Position numbers and translations under genes: made by a program | The notes under the pieces: model-generated | Told to the model about the DNA's origin: nothing | Databases searched by the model: none | Seen by the model: the letters and a program-made list of their open reading frames with translations, nothing else | NCBI RefSeq assembly: GCF_003096275.1 | Contig: NZ_QENQ01000001.1 | Span: forward strand, 3,990,009-4,054,008 | DNA length: 64,000 nt | Direction: 5' to 3' | Origin: Sphingomonas pokkalii | GTDB taxonomy: Bacteria; Pseudomonadota; Alphaproteobacteria; Sphingomonadales; Sphingomonadaceae | Part shown: positions 1 to 9,900 of the stretch, piece after piece | Position numbering within the stretch: position 1 is the first letter of the stretch | Layout: the number at the start of each line of letters is the position of its first letter

Positions 1-676
1 AGGCGGTGCCCTGGGCGTAAACCGGCGCGCCCGCGGCAGCGACCACGGCGGCGATCTCGGCATCGTAGCGCATCGTCACCATCGGCACGCCGGGCTTGGC
101 GATGCCCGCCTTTTCCCGGGCGATCTGCGGCAGCGTGTCGCCGAGAAATGCCTGATGGTCGATGCCGAGCTGGGCGATGGCGGTCGCGATCGGCGCCGGC
201 ACGACATTGGTGGCATCCAGTCGCCCGCCGAGGCCGACCTCGATCACGCAGGCATCGGCAGGCGTGCGCGAGAACGCGAGGAAGGCGGCGGCGGTGGTCA
301 CCTCGAAGAAGCTCGCGCCGATATCGCCGCCGGCGTCCAGCACCTCGGCGAGCAGCGGGGCGAGGGTCGCATCGTCGATCAGCGTGCCGGCAAGGCGGAT
401 CCGCTCGTTGAAGCGGACGAGGTGCGGGCTGGAATAGACATGGACGCGCAGGCCTGCGGCTTCGAGGGCGGCGCGGAGGAAGGCGCAAGTCGAGCCCTTG
501 CCGTTGGTGCCGGCGACGTGGAGCACCGGCGGCAAGCGGAGATGCGGGTTGCCGACGCGCTCCAGCAGCCGGGTGATGCGGTCGAGGCCGAGGATGTCGG
601 CGCCGGGGGAGAGCAGGGTCAGCCGGTCGAGCTGGGCCTGCACGGCGGGATCGGTGGAGCGCGCGAAGTCGGGCAT
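1..676 (-). CDS. folC: Folylpolyglutamate synthase / dihydrofolate synthase, C-terminus beyond window
   Basis: FolC adds glutamate to folates and, in bifunctional forms, makes dihydrofolate from dihydropteroate in the cytoplasm. About 225 residues are visible. The start ATG at 676-674 gives MPDFARSTDP. The Mur-ligase-type ATP loop GTNGKGS lies at residues 56-62, followed by the SSPHLVRFNERI segment and the later IEVGLGGRLDATN motif, all typical of FolC. The reading frame is open at base 1, so the C-terminal part is missing only because the window ends. It follows accD on the same strand, but a 193-bp gap filled by a structured repeat separates them. Confidence 0.95.
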   Translation of the reverse strand, partial: MPDFARSTDPAVQAQLDRLTLLSPGADILGLDRITRLLERVGNPHLRLPPVLHVAGTNGKGSTCAFLRAALEAAGLRVHVYSSPHLVRFNERIRLAGTLIDDATLAPLLAEVLDAGGDIGASFFEVTTAAAFLAFSRTPADACVIEVGLGGRLDATNVVPAPIATAIAQLGIDHQAFLGDTLPQIAREKAGIAKPGVPMVTMRYDAEIAAVVAAAGAPVYAQGTA

Positions 677-689
677 GTCGCTTTTAAAT

Positions 690-862
690 TAAGCCCCTTC
701 TCCTTGGAGGAGGGGTTTGGGGGTGGAGGGATTCCAGAACGTTTGTTGGTCTCGGTGAGACACGGCCCCACCCCAACCCCGCATCAGGTGAACAGCGCCC
801 CGCGCTGTTCAGGCCATGCCGGGGGCATGGCCGACCTGATGCGCCTGAAGGGGAGGGGCTTA
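690..862. repeat. Structured intergenic repeat element with three-way-junction fold
   Basis: This element fills the gap between accD and folC. It is bounded by a perfect 9-bp terminal inverted repeat, TAAGCCCCT (690-698) and AGGGGCTTA (854-862). Its right part can fold into three perfect stems: an outer one at 780-789 with 834-843, a hairpin at 790-798 with 802-810, and a hairpin at 812-820 with 824-832, each inner hairpin having a 3-nt loop. The left part (about 690-780) matches a second copy near 61 kb. No open frame or transposase is present. It could be a small non-autonomous repeat or a structured mRNA spacer; which one is not decidable from sequence alone. Confidence 0.8.
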
Positions 863-869
863 GGCAGGT

Positions 870-1730
870 TCAAGCGGCCGCGTGGGCCTCGCAGAGCAGG
901 CCGATCAGCTGGCCCAGCGTGTCACGCAGGTCGCGGCGGTGCGTCACCATGTCGACCAGGCCGTGATCGCGATAATATTCGCTGGTCTGGAAATCGTCGG
1001 GCAGCTTTTCGCGGATCGTGTTCTCGATCACGCGCCGCCCGGTGAAGGCGAGCGTCGCGCCCGGCTCGGCGATCTGGACGTCGCCCAGCATCGCATAGGC
1101 CGCCATCACCCCGCCCGAGGTCGGATCGGTCAGCACGACGATGTACGGCAGGCCCGCATCGTGGAGCATCTCGATCGCCACGGTGGTGCGCGGCATCTGC
1201 ATGAGGCTGAGAATGCCCTCCTGCATCCGCGCGCCGCCCGAGGCGGTGAACACGATGTACGGCGCCCGTGCGGCGATCGCGGTCTCGACGCCGGCGATGA
1301 ACGCCTCGCCCACCGCCTGGCCCATCGATCCGCCCATGAAGGCGAAGTCCTGCACGCCGATCACTGCCTTGTGGCTATGGATCGTGCCGCTGGCATTCTG
1401 GAACGCGTCCTGCTCGCCGGTGCTCGCCCGCGCCGCCTTGATGCGTGCGGTGTAGGGCTTGGAGTCGCGGAACTTCAGCGGGTCTTCGGCTACCTTCGGG
1501 CTCGGCAGCAGATTGAAGCTGCCGTTATCGAACAGCTGCTCAAAGCGCTTGGCGGCGCCGATGCGGTCATGGAAGTCGCAATGCGGGCAAACGTTCTGGT
1601 TCTCCTCGAACTCCTTCATGAAGACCATCTGTCCGCATCCCTTGCACTTGTGCCAGAGATTGTCGGGGCTCTCCTCGCCACGGGTGGTGACATAGGCGAG
1701 CGCGTTACGGACGCGCGAAATCCAGCTCAT
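870..1730 (-). CDS. accD: Acetyl-CoA carboxylase carboxyltransferase subunit beta
   Basis: AccD is the beta half of the carboxyltransferase that makes malonyl-CoA for fatty acid synthesis. The 286-residue product begins MSWISRVRNA. It has an N-terminal zinc ribbon with cysteines 29, 32, 48 and 51, then the crotonase-like carboxyltransferase core (ASGGARMQEG, DPTSGGV). The ATG at 1730 was chosen because it gives the usual start and overlaps the trpA stop by 4 bp; a longer open frame upstream is only the shadow of trpA. The trpA-accD-folC order is common in proteobacteria and suggests one transcript. Confidence 0.97.
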   Translation of the reverse strand: MSWISRVRNALAYVTTRGEESPDNLWHKCKGCGQMVFMKEFEENQNVCPHCDFHDRIGAAKRFEQLFDNGSFNLLPSPKVAEDPLKFRDSKPYTARIKAARASTGEQDAFQNASGTIHSHKAVIGVQDFAFMGGSMGQAVGEAFIAGVETAIAARAPYIVFTASGGARMQEGILSLMQMPRTTVAIEMLHDAGLPYIVVLTDPTSGGVMAAYAMLGDVQIAEPGATLAFTGRRVIENTIREKLPDDFQTSEYYRDHGLVDMVTHRRDLRDTLGQLIGLLCEAHAAA

Positions 1731-2535
1731 GCGACTTCCTTGCGTGCGGCGACCAGCGCCGTCTTCAGCGACTCGATATAGGTGCGAACCGGCTCGGCCG
1801 CATCCGCGCCGTGGCGGCCGACCAGTTCGACGATCGCGCTGCCGACGACCACACCATCGGCAACGCGGCCGATGGCGGCAGCCTGTTCGGGGGTGCGGAC
1901 GCCGAAGCCCACCGCGATCGGCAGGTCGGTCGCCGCCTTGAGGCGAGCAACCGCCGCCTCGATCGAGGCGGTGGCGGCCTGTTGCAGCCCGGTGATCCCG
2001 GCGACCGAGACATAATAGAGGAACCCCGAAGCGCCCTCCAGCACCGCCGGCAGGCGGGCGGCGTCGGTGGTCGGCGTGGCGAGGCGGACATTGCCGATCC
2101 CGGCGGCGCGGAGCGCTTCGCCCAGGCTGTCGTCTTCCTCGGCGGGGATGTCGACGCAGATCACGCCGTCGGCACCGGCATCGCGCGCGGCGCTCGCAAA
2201 CCATTCGGGGCCACGGCGGGTCATCGGATTGGCATAGCCCATCAGCACCATCGGCACCTCCGGGTGGCGTGCGCGGAACGCGGTGGCGATGGCGAGCACG
2301 TCCGCCGTGGTGGTGCCGGCGGCGAGGCTGCGCAGGTTCGCGGCCTGGATCGCCGGGCCGTCTGCCATCGGATCGGTGAACGGCATGCCCAGCTCGATCA
2401 CGTCGGCCCCACCCGCGACCAGCGCGTCGAGGATCGCGGCTGTGGCGTTCGGCGCGGGATCGCCGGCGGTGACGAAGGTCACCAGCGCGGCGTGGCCCTG
2501 ATCGGCGGCGCGGGTAAAGGCGCTGGCGAGCCGGG

Positions 2536-2539
<4 letters not shown>
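1727..2539 (-). CDS. trpA: Tryptophan synthase alpha subunit
   Basis: TrpA cleaves indole-3-glycerol phosphate to indole and glyceraldehyde 3-phosphate and channels indole to TrpB. The 270-residue product keeps the catalytic Glu49 and Asp60 at their canonical positions (VIELGMPFTDPMADG). The start is GTG at 2539-2537, which overlaps the trpB stop in a GTGA arrangement, so translation is probably coupled. It sits between trpB and accD and overlaps both by 4 bp. Confidence 0.97.
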
Positions 2540-3761
<1,222 letters not shown>

Positions 3762-3765
<4 letters not shown>

Positions 3766-4400
3766 GATCGGGCCACGGCTTTAAGGAAAGCGGCGATCTT
3801 GTCCACATCCTTGATGCCCGGGGCGCTTTCTATGCCCGAAGAGACATCCACCAGCCGGGCACCGGTGACGCGGATCGCCTCGCCGACATTGCCCGCGTCG
3901 AGCCCGCCGGAGAGGATCCAGGGCAGGGGGTGGGCAAAGCCGTCGAGCAGGGTCCAGTCGAAGCGCAGCCCGGTGCCGCCGGGCACCTTGGCGCCCTCGG
4001 GGGCCTTGGCGTCGTAGAGCAGCCGATCGGCCGCACCGCGGAAACCGGCGGCGGGGACGAGATCGGCACGAGTCTTTACCGCCAGTGCCGCCCAGGTCTC
4101 GCGACCGGTGCGGGCCTTCACCGCGGCGGCACGCTCGGGCGTCACCTTGTGGAGCTGGAGCACGTCGAGACGTCCGGCGGCAAGGGCGGCATCGAGGAAG
4201 CCGTCGTCGGGATCGACGAACACACCGACGCGCGCGACCCGCCCCGGCACCCGTGCGGCAAGCCCCTGTGCCTTTTCGAACGAGAGGTGCCGCGGGCTAG
4301 GCGGGAAGAAGACGAAACCGATATGGCTCGCCCCGCCAGCCACGGCGGCGTCGAGCGTCTCGGGGGTGGACAGGCCACAGATTTTCGCGGTTGCGGGCAT
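3762..4400 (-). CDS. trpF: Phosphoribosylanthranilate isomerase
   Basis: TrpF performs the Amadori rearrangement of phosphoribosylanthranilate in tryptophan synthesis. The 212-residue product has the expected N-terminal KICGL with Cys8 as general base and an Asp at about 130 (RLLYDAKAP) as general acid, in a TIM-barrel-sized protein. It overlaps trpB by 4 bp. The upstream acetyltransferase ends 16 bp before it on the same strand, so the two may share a transcript. Confidence 0.97.
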
Positions 4401-4416
4401 GGTCGCCCTGTAGGCC

Positions 4417-4923
4417 CTATACCAGCGGCTTGGCCAGCACTGTCATGAACAATGGGGGATCGAGCGGGATCGGGAAGTCGCGGCGCTCGCCGGTTTCAGC
4501 GTAGCCGCGGCGTACATAATAATCGATCAGCCTGCGGCGTTCCTCTATCACCTTCATCTCAATGTGCGTGCAGCCGAAGACGTTGCCGGCATGTGCTTCG
4601 GCCGCGGCGATCAACTGGCGGCCAAGGCCGCGCGCTTGGCGGAGCGGATCGATGCACAGTAAGCCCAGATAGGCCGTGCCGCCCCCCAGGTTCGCGACGT
4701 TGACACAGCCGATCGCGGTGCTGCCGTCCCATGCGCTGAGCAGCACCTGTGCGCTATCCTCCACGATTGCGGACAGGGTTTGCAGATTGGTGCGCGGCGT
4801 TTCAATCAGGTCCGCCTCATGCGTCCAGCCTCGGCGCGCGGTTTCGCCGCGATAGGCGCGTTCGATCACCGCATGGAGCCCGGGCAGGTCCGCGAGCGTG
4901 GCGGGGCGGATGGTGACGGGCAT
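4417..4923 (-). CDS. GNAT-family N-acetyltransferase
   Basis: This 168-residue protein has the GNAT fold signature: an N-terminal TIRPATLADLPGLHAVIERAY segment and an acetyl-CoA-binding region around RQARGLGRQLIAAAEAHA (motif A, R/Q-x-x-G-x-G/A), then KVIEERRRLIDYYVRRGY. The substrate cannot be deduced. It lies between pyrF and trpF on the same strand, separated from pyrF by 51 bp that contain a small hairpin. Members of this family modify amino acids, peptides or small amines; no specific role is claimed. Confidence 0.85.
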   Translation of the reverse strand: MPVTIRPATLADLPGLHAVIERAYRGETARRGWTHEADLIETPRTNLQTLSAIVEDSAQVLLSAWDGSTAIGCVNVANLGGGTAYLGLLCIDPLRQARGLGRQLIAAAEAHAGNVFGCTHIEMKVIEERRRLIDYYVRRGYAETGERRDFPIPLDPPLFMTVLAKPLV

Positions 4924-4938
4924 CGACGTTCCGGAAGT

Positions 4939-4962
4939 TTCCCTTTCGTTGTAGAAAGGGAA
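4939..4962. other. Hairpin between pyrF and the acetyltransferase gene
   Basis: TTCCCTTTC (4939-4947) and GAAAGGGAA (4954-4962) form a perfect 9-bp stem with a 6-nt loop in the short gap between two same-strand genes. There is no T-run on the transcribed side, so it is not a classical terminator. It could attenuate or protect the message; the role is unknown. Confidence 0.4.
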
Positions 4963-4974
4963 CCCCGTAACCTG

Positions 4975-5649
4975 TTAAAGCGTCGCTGCGATGGCGCGGG
5001 CGGCGGCGTCTGGGTCTTCGGCCTGGGTGATCGGGCGACCGATCACCAGGATCGACGCGCCGGCATCGACGGCACCCCGCGGCGTTACCACGCGCTTCTG
5101 GTCGCCGACATGCGCGTCCGCCGGGCGTACGCCGGGGACGACGAAGAAGCCGTCCTTCCAGGCCGCATGGGCCGCCTTCACTTCTTCGCCCGAGCAGACG
5201 ATGCCGTCGACCCCGGCGGAACGCGCCAGTTCGGCCAGCCGCATCACCTGCGCATGCGGATCGGGCTTGAGACCGATCGAGGTCATGTCGCTGCCGTCGA
5301 GGCTGGTCAGCATCGTCACCGCGACGACCTTGGTGCCCTCGGGCGCGGCGGCCTTTGCGTCTTCCAGCATCGCCCGGCCGCCGGCGGCATGGACCGTCAG
5401 GATCGCGGGATTGAGCGGGCGCAGCGCCTGGATCGCCTTGGCAACCGTGTTCGGAATGTCGTGAAACTTTAGGTCGAGGAAGATCGGCAGGCCGATTTCT
5501 GCCATCTCGTGCACACCGTGGCGGCCGTTCGCCATGAAGAATTCGAGGCCAAGCTTGATCCCGCCGACATGATGGCGGACCTTCTGGGCAAGCGCCTTGG
5601 CCTTTTCCAATTCGGGCGTGTCGAGCGCGACATAGATGCGGCTGCTCAT
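4975..5649 (-). CDS. pyrF: Orotidine 5'-phosphate decarboxylase
   Basis: PyrF decarboxylates OMP to UMP, the last step of de novo pyrimidine synthesis. The 224-residue product has the catalytic Asp-Lys-Asp array in FLDLKFHDIPNT (Asp59, Lys61, Asp64) and the phosphate-binding VPGVRP and IVIGRPIT-like elements. The ATG at 5649 was chosen because it gives the family start MSSRIYVALD and overlaps the lapA stop by 4 bp; a longer frame upstream is a shadow of lapA. Confidence 0.97.
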   Translation of the reverse strand: MSSRIYVALDTPELEKAKALAQKVRHHVGGIKLGLEFFMANGRHGVHEMAEIGLPIFLDLKFHDIPNTVAKAIQALRPLNPAILTVHAAGGRAMLEDAKAAAPEGTKVVAVTMLTSLDGSDMTSIGLKPDPHAQVMRLAELARSAGVDGIVCSGEEVKAAHAAWKDGFFVVPGVRPADAHVGDQKRVVTPRGAVDAGASILVIGRPITQAEDPDAAARAIAATL

Positions 5650-5966
5650 GCGCGTGGCTCCTCGCGGGCGGTTTGCGCGATCGGCTCGAAGCGTGGCACG
5701 GGCGGCGCGGGGATCGCGCGGAGATCGGCAATCGCGCGCTCCAAGCCTGCGAAACGCTGCCGCATCCGCCAGCGCAGCGCCTGATAGGCGACCAGCATGG
5801 GCAGGAACCCGGCAAGGAACACCACGATCAGCAGTAGTGGCAGGCTGATATCGGCGACCAGGCCGCCCCAAAGCTGGATACTGACGCGCTGTTCGCCGTT
5901 ATAGATCACGAACCCGGCGATCACGCCGCCGAGCAGGAGCCACAACAGCACCTTCAGAAACCGCAT
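5646..5966 (-). CDS. LapA-domain (DUF1049-type) membrane protein
   Basis: This 106-residue protein has two hydrophobic segments (about residues 3-23 and 43-64) separated by the short loop NGEQRVSIQLWGGLVADI, the pattern of the LapA family found next to ihfB and pyrF in many proteobacteria. LapA/LapB proteins in enterobacteria take part in lipopolysaccharide assembly control; here the C-terminus is a short basic and proline-rich tail. It overlaps pyrF by 4 bp. The usual neighbour ihfB is not in front of it. Confidence 0.8.
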   Translation of the reverse strand: MRFLKVLLWLLLGGVIAGFVIYNGEQRVSIQLWGGLVADISLPLLLIVVFLAGFLPMLVAYQALRWRMRQRFAGLERAIADLRAIPAPPVPRFEPIAQTAREEPRA

Positions 5967-6029
5967 TCCGCTCCCTTCCTGGCAAACCCGTCCAGCCTTC
6001 TAGGCGCGAGGGGGGGCGCTTGCCAAGGC

Positions 6030-8306
6030 TCAGCCGATTTCGCTCCGCAACTCGGCGATCAGGCCGGGGATGGCGGCAAGGCGGGGAGCCTCCTCGTCGA
6101 GGATCGCGTGGAAGGCCCGGCGCTTGAGTGCCGCGATGCGAGATTCGTCCGGTCGCGCACCGGCATCGAGCGTCGAGAGGACGATGTCGATCAGCCGGTC
6201 GGCGCCGTTCAGGCGACCCCAGAGGTAGTCGTTCTCGCGATAGGCTCGGCTGAAGAAGGCGCCGAAATTGTTGAACTGGTTGCCCTTCAGCATCGACGCA
6301 ACTCCGCCCGTGCGGATCGCGCGGGCGTCCTCCGGTGAAATACGATCCACTCGGATCGGATCGAACTCGTCCATGCCTTCGCCCTGGAGCAGCGGCAATG
6401 TCGCGATGTCGAAAAAGGGGAAGCCAAGATAGGCGAGCAGCATCGGCCGCCGCAGCTCTTTCGATAACGCACTGAACCCGGCGGAGAGTGCCTCGTCGGT
6501 CTGGCGGTCGAGTGTGCGGAGCTGCATCCGCTCCGCAAGCATATCGAGCAAGGCGCCCGTGTCACCATCCGCCTTGTCCTGCAGATCGGCAAAGGTGTCG
6601 GAGCGTTTGAGTTCCAGATAGGCGGCGAGTGCACCGTAGATGGCGTCCCGCATCGGCCGCATCACGCCACGCGGGGCCGACTGCTCCAGTTCGGCCAGCC
6701 GCCGCGCGAGCAGGCGCAAGCGGCGGATGCGGAAGCCGAGATCGTGACCACGCAGGAAATCGAGCGCTTCCGGCGAGGCGCCCCCGGGCAGGGATGCGCC
6801 GAACCGATCGGCACCGCGCATCCGCACCGTTTCGCGCAACTGGCCACCAAGGGTGCGTAGGCGCTGCCCATCCTGCTGTCCCCCCAACGCCTGCAGCGTT
6901 CGGGCGGTGCGATCGATCGCACCGTCCACCTTGAGCAGCGCATAGGCCGTGTGACCATAGCCGGCCTTGCCTGCGGCGGCGACCTGCGCGCGCTTGCGCC
7001 AGGCGGCGAGCCGCTTGGGTGTCGGATAGTCGAGCCACAGCGTATAGCCGAACAACGATTCGACCTGCGCCTCTACTTCCGCCCGAATCTCTGCGACGAT
7101 GGCCAGCATCCGCTCGATTCGGTCCGAGCGGGCGGCGATCGCTTCCAGATTGTCGCGGATTGGCTGCTTGCGCGGCAGTTCCGAGAGCGCGCCGATGATG
7201 GTGGAGAAGAAACCGGGCCGCTCCTGGCGCGGGCCGTAAAAGTCGAACCGCATGTCCGGCGTGGGATCGAGAAAGACGAAGCGACGGTCGACCTGTCGGC
7301 GGGCCGGGCGCTCCCGCAGCGCGGCCATGGCAGGTGCGAATGGTGCGTTGGCAAGCACGGAACCATCGATCAGCACGGCCTTCTCCGCGCGGCTCTCTGC
7401 CCATTGTTCGGGCAGCGCACGCTGGAGAAATGCGTCCCGGCCGGGCCAATGTTCGCCGCGATCCGCCAGAACCTTGTCCAGTTCCTCGATCATCAGTGGC
7501 GGAAAGGCCCCGGGAAAGCTGGAAGTCGCCCGTGCTGCGAAGGCGAGCGCGGCGGCATCGGCAAAGCCCGTACCACGCCCGTGGTCGCTGAAGCCGAACA
7601 CCAGCCGATGCTCGGTTTCGGTTACTTCGGGCGGCGAGTTCAGTCGTAGCGTTTCGTGATGGCCGCGGAAATCGGTGGCGGTGACGAACAGGTCTAGCGG
7701 CTGCCCGTCGGGCAGCAGCCGGCGCTCGGCGGGGCCCTTCGCCATGGCATCGAACGCATCGAGCAGCGTGTTGAGCAACTGTTCGCCGCCAAAGGGTGGT
7801 TCGAACCAGCGCGAACGGACGAAGCGCTCCAGTTTCTCGCGCACCTCGGTGCGCGCACCGACCTCAACCGTCTCGTCGATTGTATGGGAGCGGTTGGCCA
7901 TCATCCAGGCAAGGGGGGTCGCCCAGATTTTGGCGAAGCGATGCGATGGCGCCTGGGTCGGGGCGAGCAGGGCTTCGACATCGGCATGGTCCAGCCACAT
8001 CGCCGTCAGCGGATCGAGCGACTGGCCGGTCGCGATGGCCTGCGCGAGGAATACCGCGTTAATGCCTCCGGCGCTGGCCCCCGATAGGATATCCACCAGC
8101 ACGCGAAGGTTCAGTCCGCTGCGATCGCGGATTTCCTCGATCACCTCGCGATAGACGCTGGTGAGCGGCGTGCCCTCACGCTCGGCACAGCTTGCGCGGG
8201 CAAGGTGCCATACCTCCTTGGTGATGCCGTGCATGTACACCGCGAGGCTGATCCCGCCATAGCAGACCAGCGCAAGCCGCAGTTCCTTTTCGTGGCTCTC
8301 GTGCAT
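6030..8306 (-). CDS. Large patatin-like phospholipase (DUF3376-type C-terminus)
   Basis: A 758-residue predicted lipid acyl hydrolase. The N-terminal patatin fold shows the nucleophile elbow GASAG with Ser78 and the catalytic Asp314 in VLIDGSVLANAPF, the two members of the patatin Ser-Asp dyad. The long C-terminal half is mostly helical and charged and resembles the extension of bacterial patatin-like proteins that carry DUF3376. No signal peptide is visible. The ATG at 8306 overlaps the stop of the upstream EEP gene by one base (TGATG), so translation is probably coupled; an in-frame extension upstream lies inside that gene and is not used. Substrate is unknown. Confidence 0.9.
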   Translation of the reverse strand: MHESHEKELRLALVCYGGISLAVYMHGITKEVWHLARASCAEREGTPLTSVYREVIEEIRDRSGLNLRVLVDILSGASAGGINAVFLAQAIATGQSLDPLTAMWLDHADVEALLAPTQAPSHRFAKIWATPLAWMMANRSHTIDETVEVGARTEVREKLERFVRSRWFEPPFGGEQLLNTLLDAFDAMAKGPAERRLLPDGQPLDLFVTATDFRGHHETLRLNSPPEVTETEHRLVFGFSDHGRGTGFADAAALAFAARATSSFPGAFPPLMIEELDKVLADRGEHWPGRDAFLQRALPEQWAESRAEKAVLIDGSVLANAPFAPAMAALRERPARRQVDRRFVFLDPTPDMRFDFYGPRQERPGFFSTIIGALSELPRKQPIRDNLEAIAARSDRIERMLAIVAEIRAEVEAQVESLFGYTLWLDYPTPKRLAAWRKRAQVAAAGKAGYGHTAYALLKVDGAIDRTARTLQALGGQQDGQRLRTLGGQLRETVRMRGADRFGASLPGGASPEALDFLRGHDLGFRIRRLRLLARRLAELEQSAPRGVMRPMRDAIYGALAAYLELKRSDTFADLQDKADGDTGALLDMLAERMQLRTLDRQTDEALSAGFSALSKELRRPMLLAYLGFPFFDIATLPLLQGEGMDEFDPIRVDRISPEDARAIRTGGVASMLKGNQFNNFGAFFSRAYRENDYLWGRLNGADRLIDIVLSTLDAGARPDESRIAALKRRAFHAILDEEAPRLAAIPGLIAELRSEIG

Positions 8307-8998
8307 CAGCGGTGTCGCACCTCTGCCCAGACCGGCAAATGATCGGAGGCGGTGCGGGCGGCGAGACTGTGGTGCACCCCCGCTTCGCCGATCGCCAACT
8401 CGGGGGATGCCATGATCCGATCGAGTCGTGCCATCGGCCTGCGCGCGTGGAAGCTCTTGCCGGTGGGTGCGAAGGCGAAATGCTGGGCGAAATCGCGAAG
8501 GCAGCCGCGTTCCGCGCTCCATTCGTTGAGGTCGCCCATCATCACCGTCGGCATTCGGGGGAGTGCGGCAAGATGGGCAAGGATGGCGTGTGCCTGGCGA
8601 CGGCGCCATAGGCCGGAAAGATCCAAATGCATCCCGACCACCCGAAGCTGCAGACCGTTTACCTGCAGATCGGCTATCACTGCCCCACGCGGTTCCAAGG
8701 TGGGAAGGTGCAGAGCTGCGCAGTCGAGGATCTCGACATCCTTGCGCACCAGCAGCGCATTGCCGTGCCAGCCCATCGATCGCGCACGCATCCCGAAATG
8801 CACCGGCTTCCACGGGCTATGCTCGGCGAGTAGGCTTTGGGTTAAAACGGCTTCGCGCGAACCGAAACGGCGATCGGCTTCCTGCAGCGCGATCACATCG
8901 GCATCCACCTCGAGCAGTACCTCGAGTGTCCTCTCCGGTCGGCGTCGCCGGTCGGTGCCGATCGACTTCCGCATATTGTAGCTGGCGACCTTGATCAT
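8306..8998 (-). CDS. Endonuclease/exonuclease/phosphatase (EEP) family protein
   Basis: This 230-residue protein has the EEP/DNase I-like order of motifs: LQEAD (Glu40, metal), GMHLDL, MGDLNEW, and the terminal SDHLPV (Asp219, His220). The family covers nucleases, sphingomyelinases and inositol phosphatases. No signal peptide is seen, so a cytoplasmic phosphodiesterase is likely. It is the first gene of a two-gene unit with the patatin-like lipase, which hints at a phospholipid-related role, although this is inference. Confidence 0.88.
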   Translation of the reverse strand: MIKVASYNMRKSIGTDRRRRPERTLEVLLEVDADVIALQEADRRFGSREAVLTQSLLAEHSPWKPVHFGMRARSMGWHGNALLVRKDVEILDCAALHLPTLEPRGAVIADLQVNGLQLRVVGMHLDLSGLWRRRQAHAILAHLAALPRMPTVMMGDLNEWSAERGCLRDFAQHFAFAPTGKSFHARRPMARLDRIMASPELAIGEAGVHHSLAARTASDHLPVWAEVRHR

Positions 8999-9038
8999 CC
9001 GCGCCTCTTATCGGCGTCCGGACTATAGTTGCACAAGT

Positions 9039-9236
9039 CTAATAACTCGTTTCACCCCGCTTGCGCTGATCTGCCGCCGCGACCGCTGCCGCAAGCAGGC
9101 TGTGGCCGGTGGCTTCGGCAGCCTCCGGCGTCATCGCAACGGCGACGCCGTTGGGGCCATCGAGCAGCACGAGGCCCTGTTCCGCTGTCGCAATCCCGCC
9201 GTCTACTTCCGGCGTTAGCGCCGAATCCTTGGACAT
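9039..9236 (-). CDS. Small conserved protein of 65 residues, function unknown
   Basis: MSKDSALTPEVDG opens a short, alanine-rich soluble protein with a core GLVLLDGPNGVAVAMTPEAA and a helical C-terminus ending KRGETSY. Codon use matches the neighbours and a purine-rich stretch (AGGGGA) precedes the ATG. It lies downstream of purN on the same strand. No domain is recognised; small proteins in this place may be sphingomonad-specific. Confidence 0.65.
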   Translation of the reverse strand: MSKDSALTPEVDGGIATAEQGLVLLDGPNGVAVAMTPEAAEATGHSLLAAAVAAADQRKRGETSY

Positions 9237-9303
9237 GTCCGCCGCTTTCCCCTGTTTCCTTCACGGATATCAACGCGGTTGAGGTGGCAAATATCCCCGG
9301 AGT

Positions 9304-9900
9304 TCAACTGCGAAGCCAGGCGGCCAGTGTTTTTGGGTAGAGCTTGTGCTCCTCCGCCAAAACGCGTGCGGCGAGCGAGTCGGCGGTATCTCCTGCAAGG
9401 ATGGGCACGCGGGCTTGGCCCAGAACGTGGCCGCCATCCAGTTCTTCGGTTACCAGATGCACCGAGGCGCCTGCCTCCGCATCGCCGGCTTCGATCGCGC
9501 GGGCGTGGGTATCCAGGCCCTTGTACTTGGGCAGCAGCGAGGGGTGGATGTTGACGATCCGGCCGCGCCACCGCGCTACGAAATCGTCCGACAGCAGCCG
9601 CATATAGCCGGCCAGCGCGATCGCCTCGACACCGGCTGCGCGCAACGCTGCGTCGATCTTCGCCTCATATTCGGCTTTGGGCATTCCCTTGGGCGACTGG
9701 GCGAAGGTTGGCACCCCATGTTCCGCTGCCCAGGCAAGGCCGGCCGCTTCGGGCTTGTCGCTGGCGACGAGCACGACGGTGTAGGGACAGTCCGGCGCCG
9801 CGGCGGCCTCGACCAGCGAGGCCATGTTCGATCCTCGGCCCGAGATCAGGATGCCGAGTCGCTTGCGGGGGCTTGAGGCGCCGGTGGCTGCCTCAGCCAT
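9304..9900 (-). CDS. purN: Phosphoribosylglycinamide formyltransferase
   Basis: PurN transfers a formyl group from 10-formyl-THF to GAR in purine synthesis. The 198-residue protein has the phosphate loop SGRGSNM (residues 20-26) and the catalytic triad Asn117, His119 and Asp155 in VNIHPSLLP and ELDGG. It overlaps purM by 8 bp on the same strand, a standard purMN arrangement. Confidence 0.97.
   Translation of the reverse strand: MAEAATGASSPRKRLGILISGRGSNMASLVEAAAAPDCPYTVVLVASDKPEAAGLAWAAEHGVPTFAQSPKGMPKAEYEAKIDAALRAAGVEAIALAGYMRLLSDDFVARWRGRIVNIHPSLLPKYKGLDTHARAIEAGDAEAGASVHLVTEELDGGHVLGQARVPILAGDTADSLAARVLAEEHKLYPKTLAAWLRS

Noticed and set aside
155..1045. Plus-strand frame of 296 residues over folC/accD
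   Set aside because: Antisense shadow of folC and accD; its middle is just a translation of the intergenic repeat (PERLLVSVRHG, similar to the frame at the second repeat copy).
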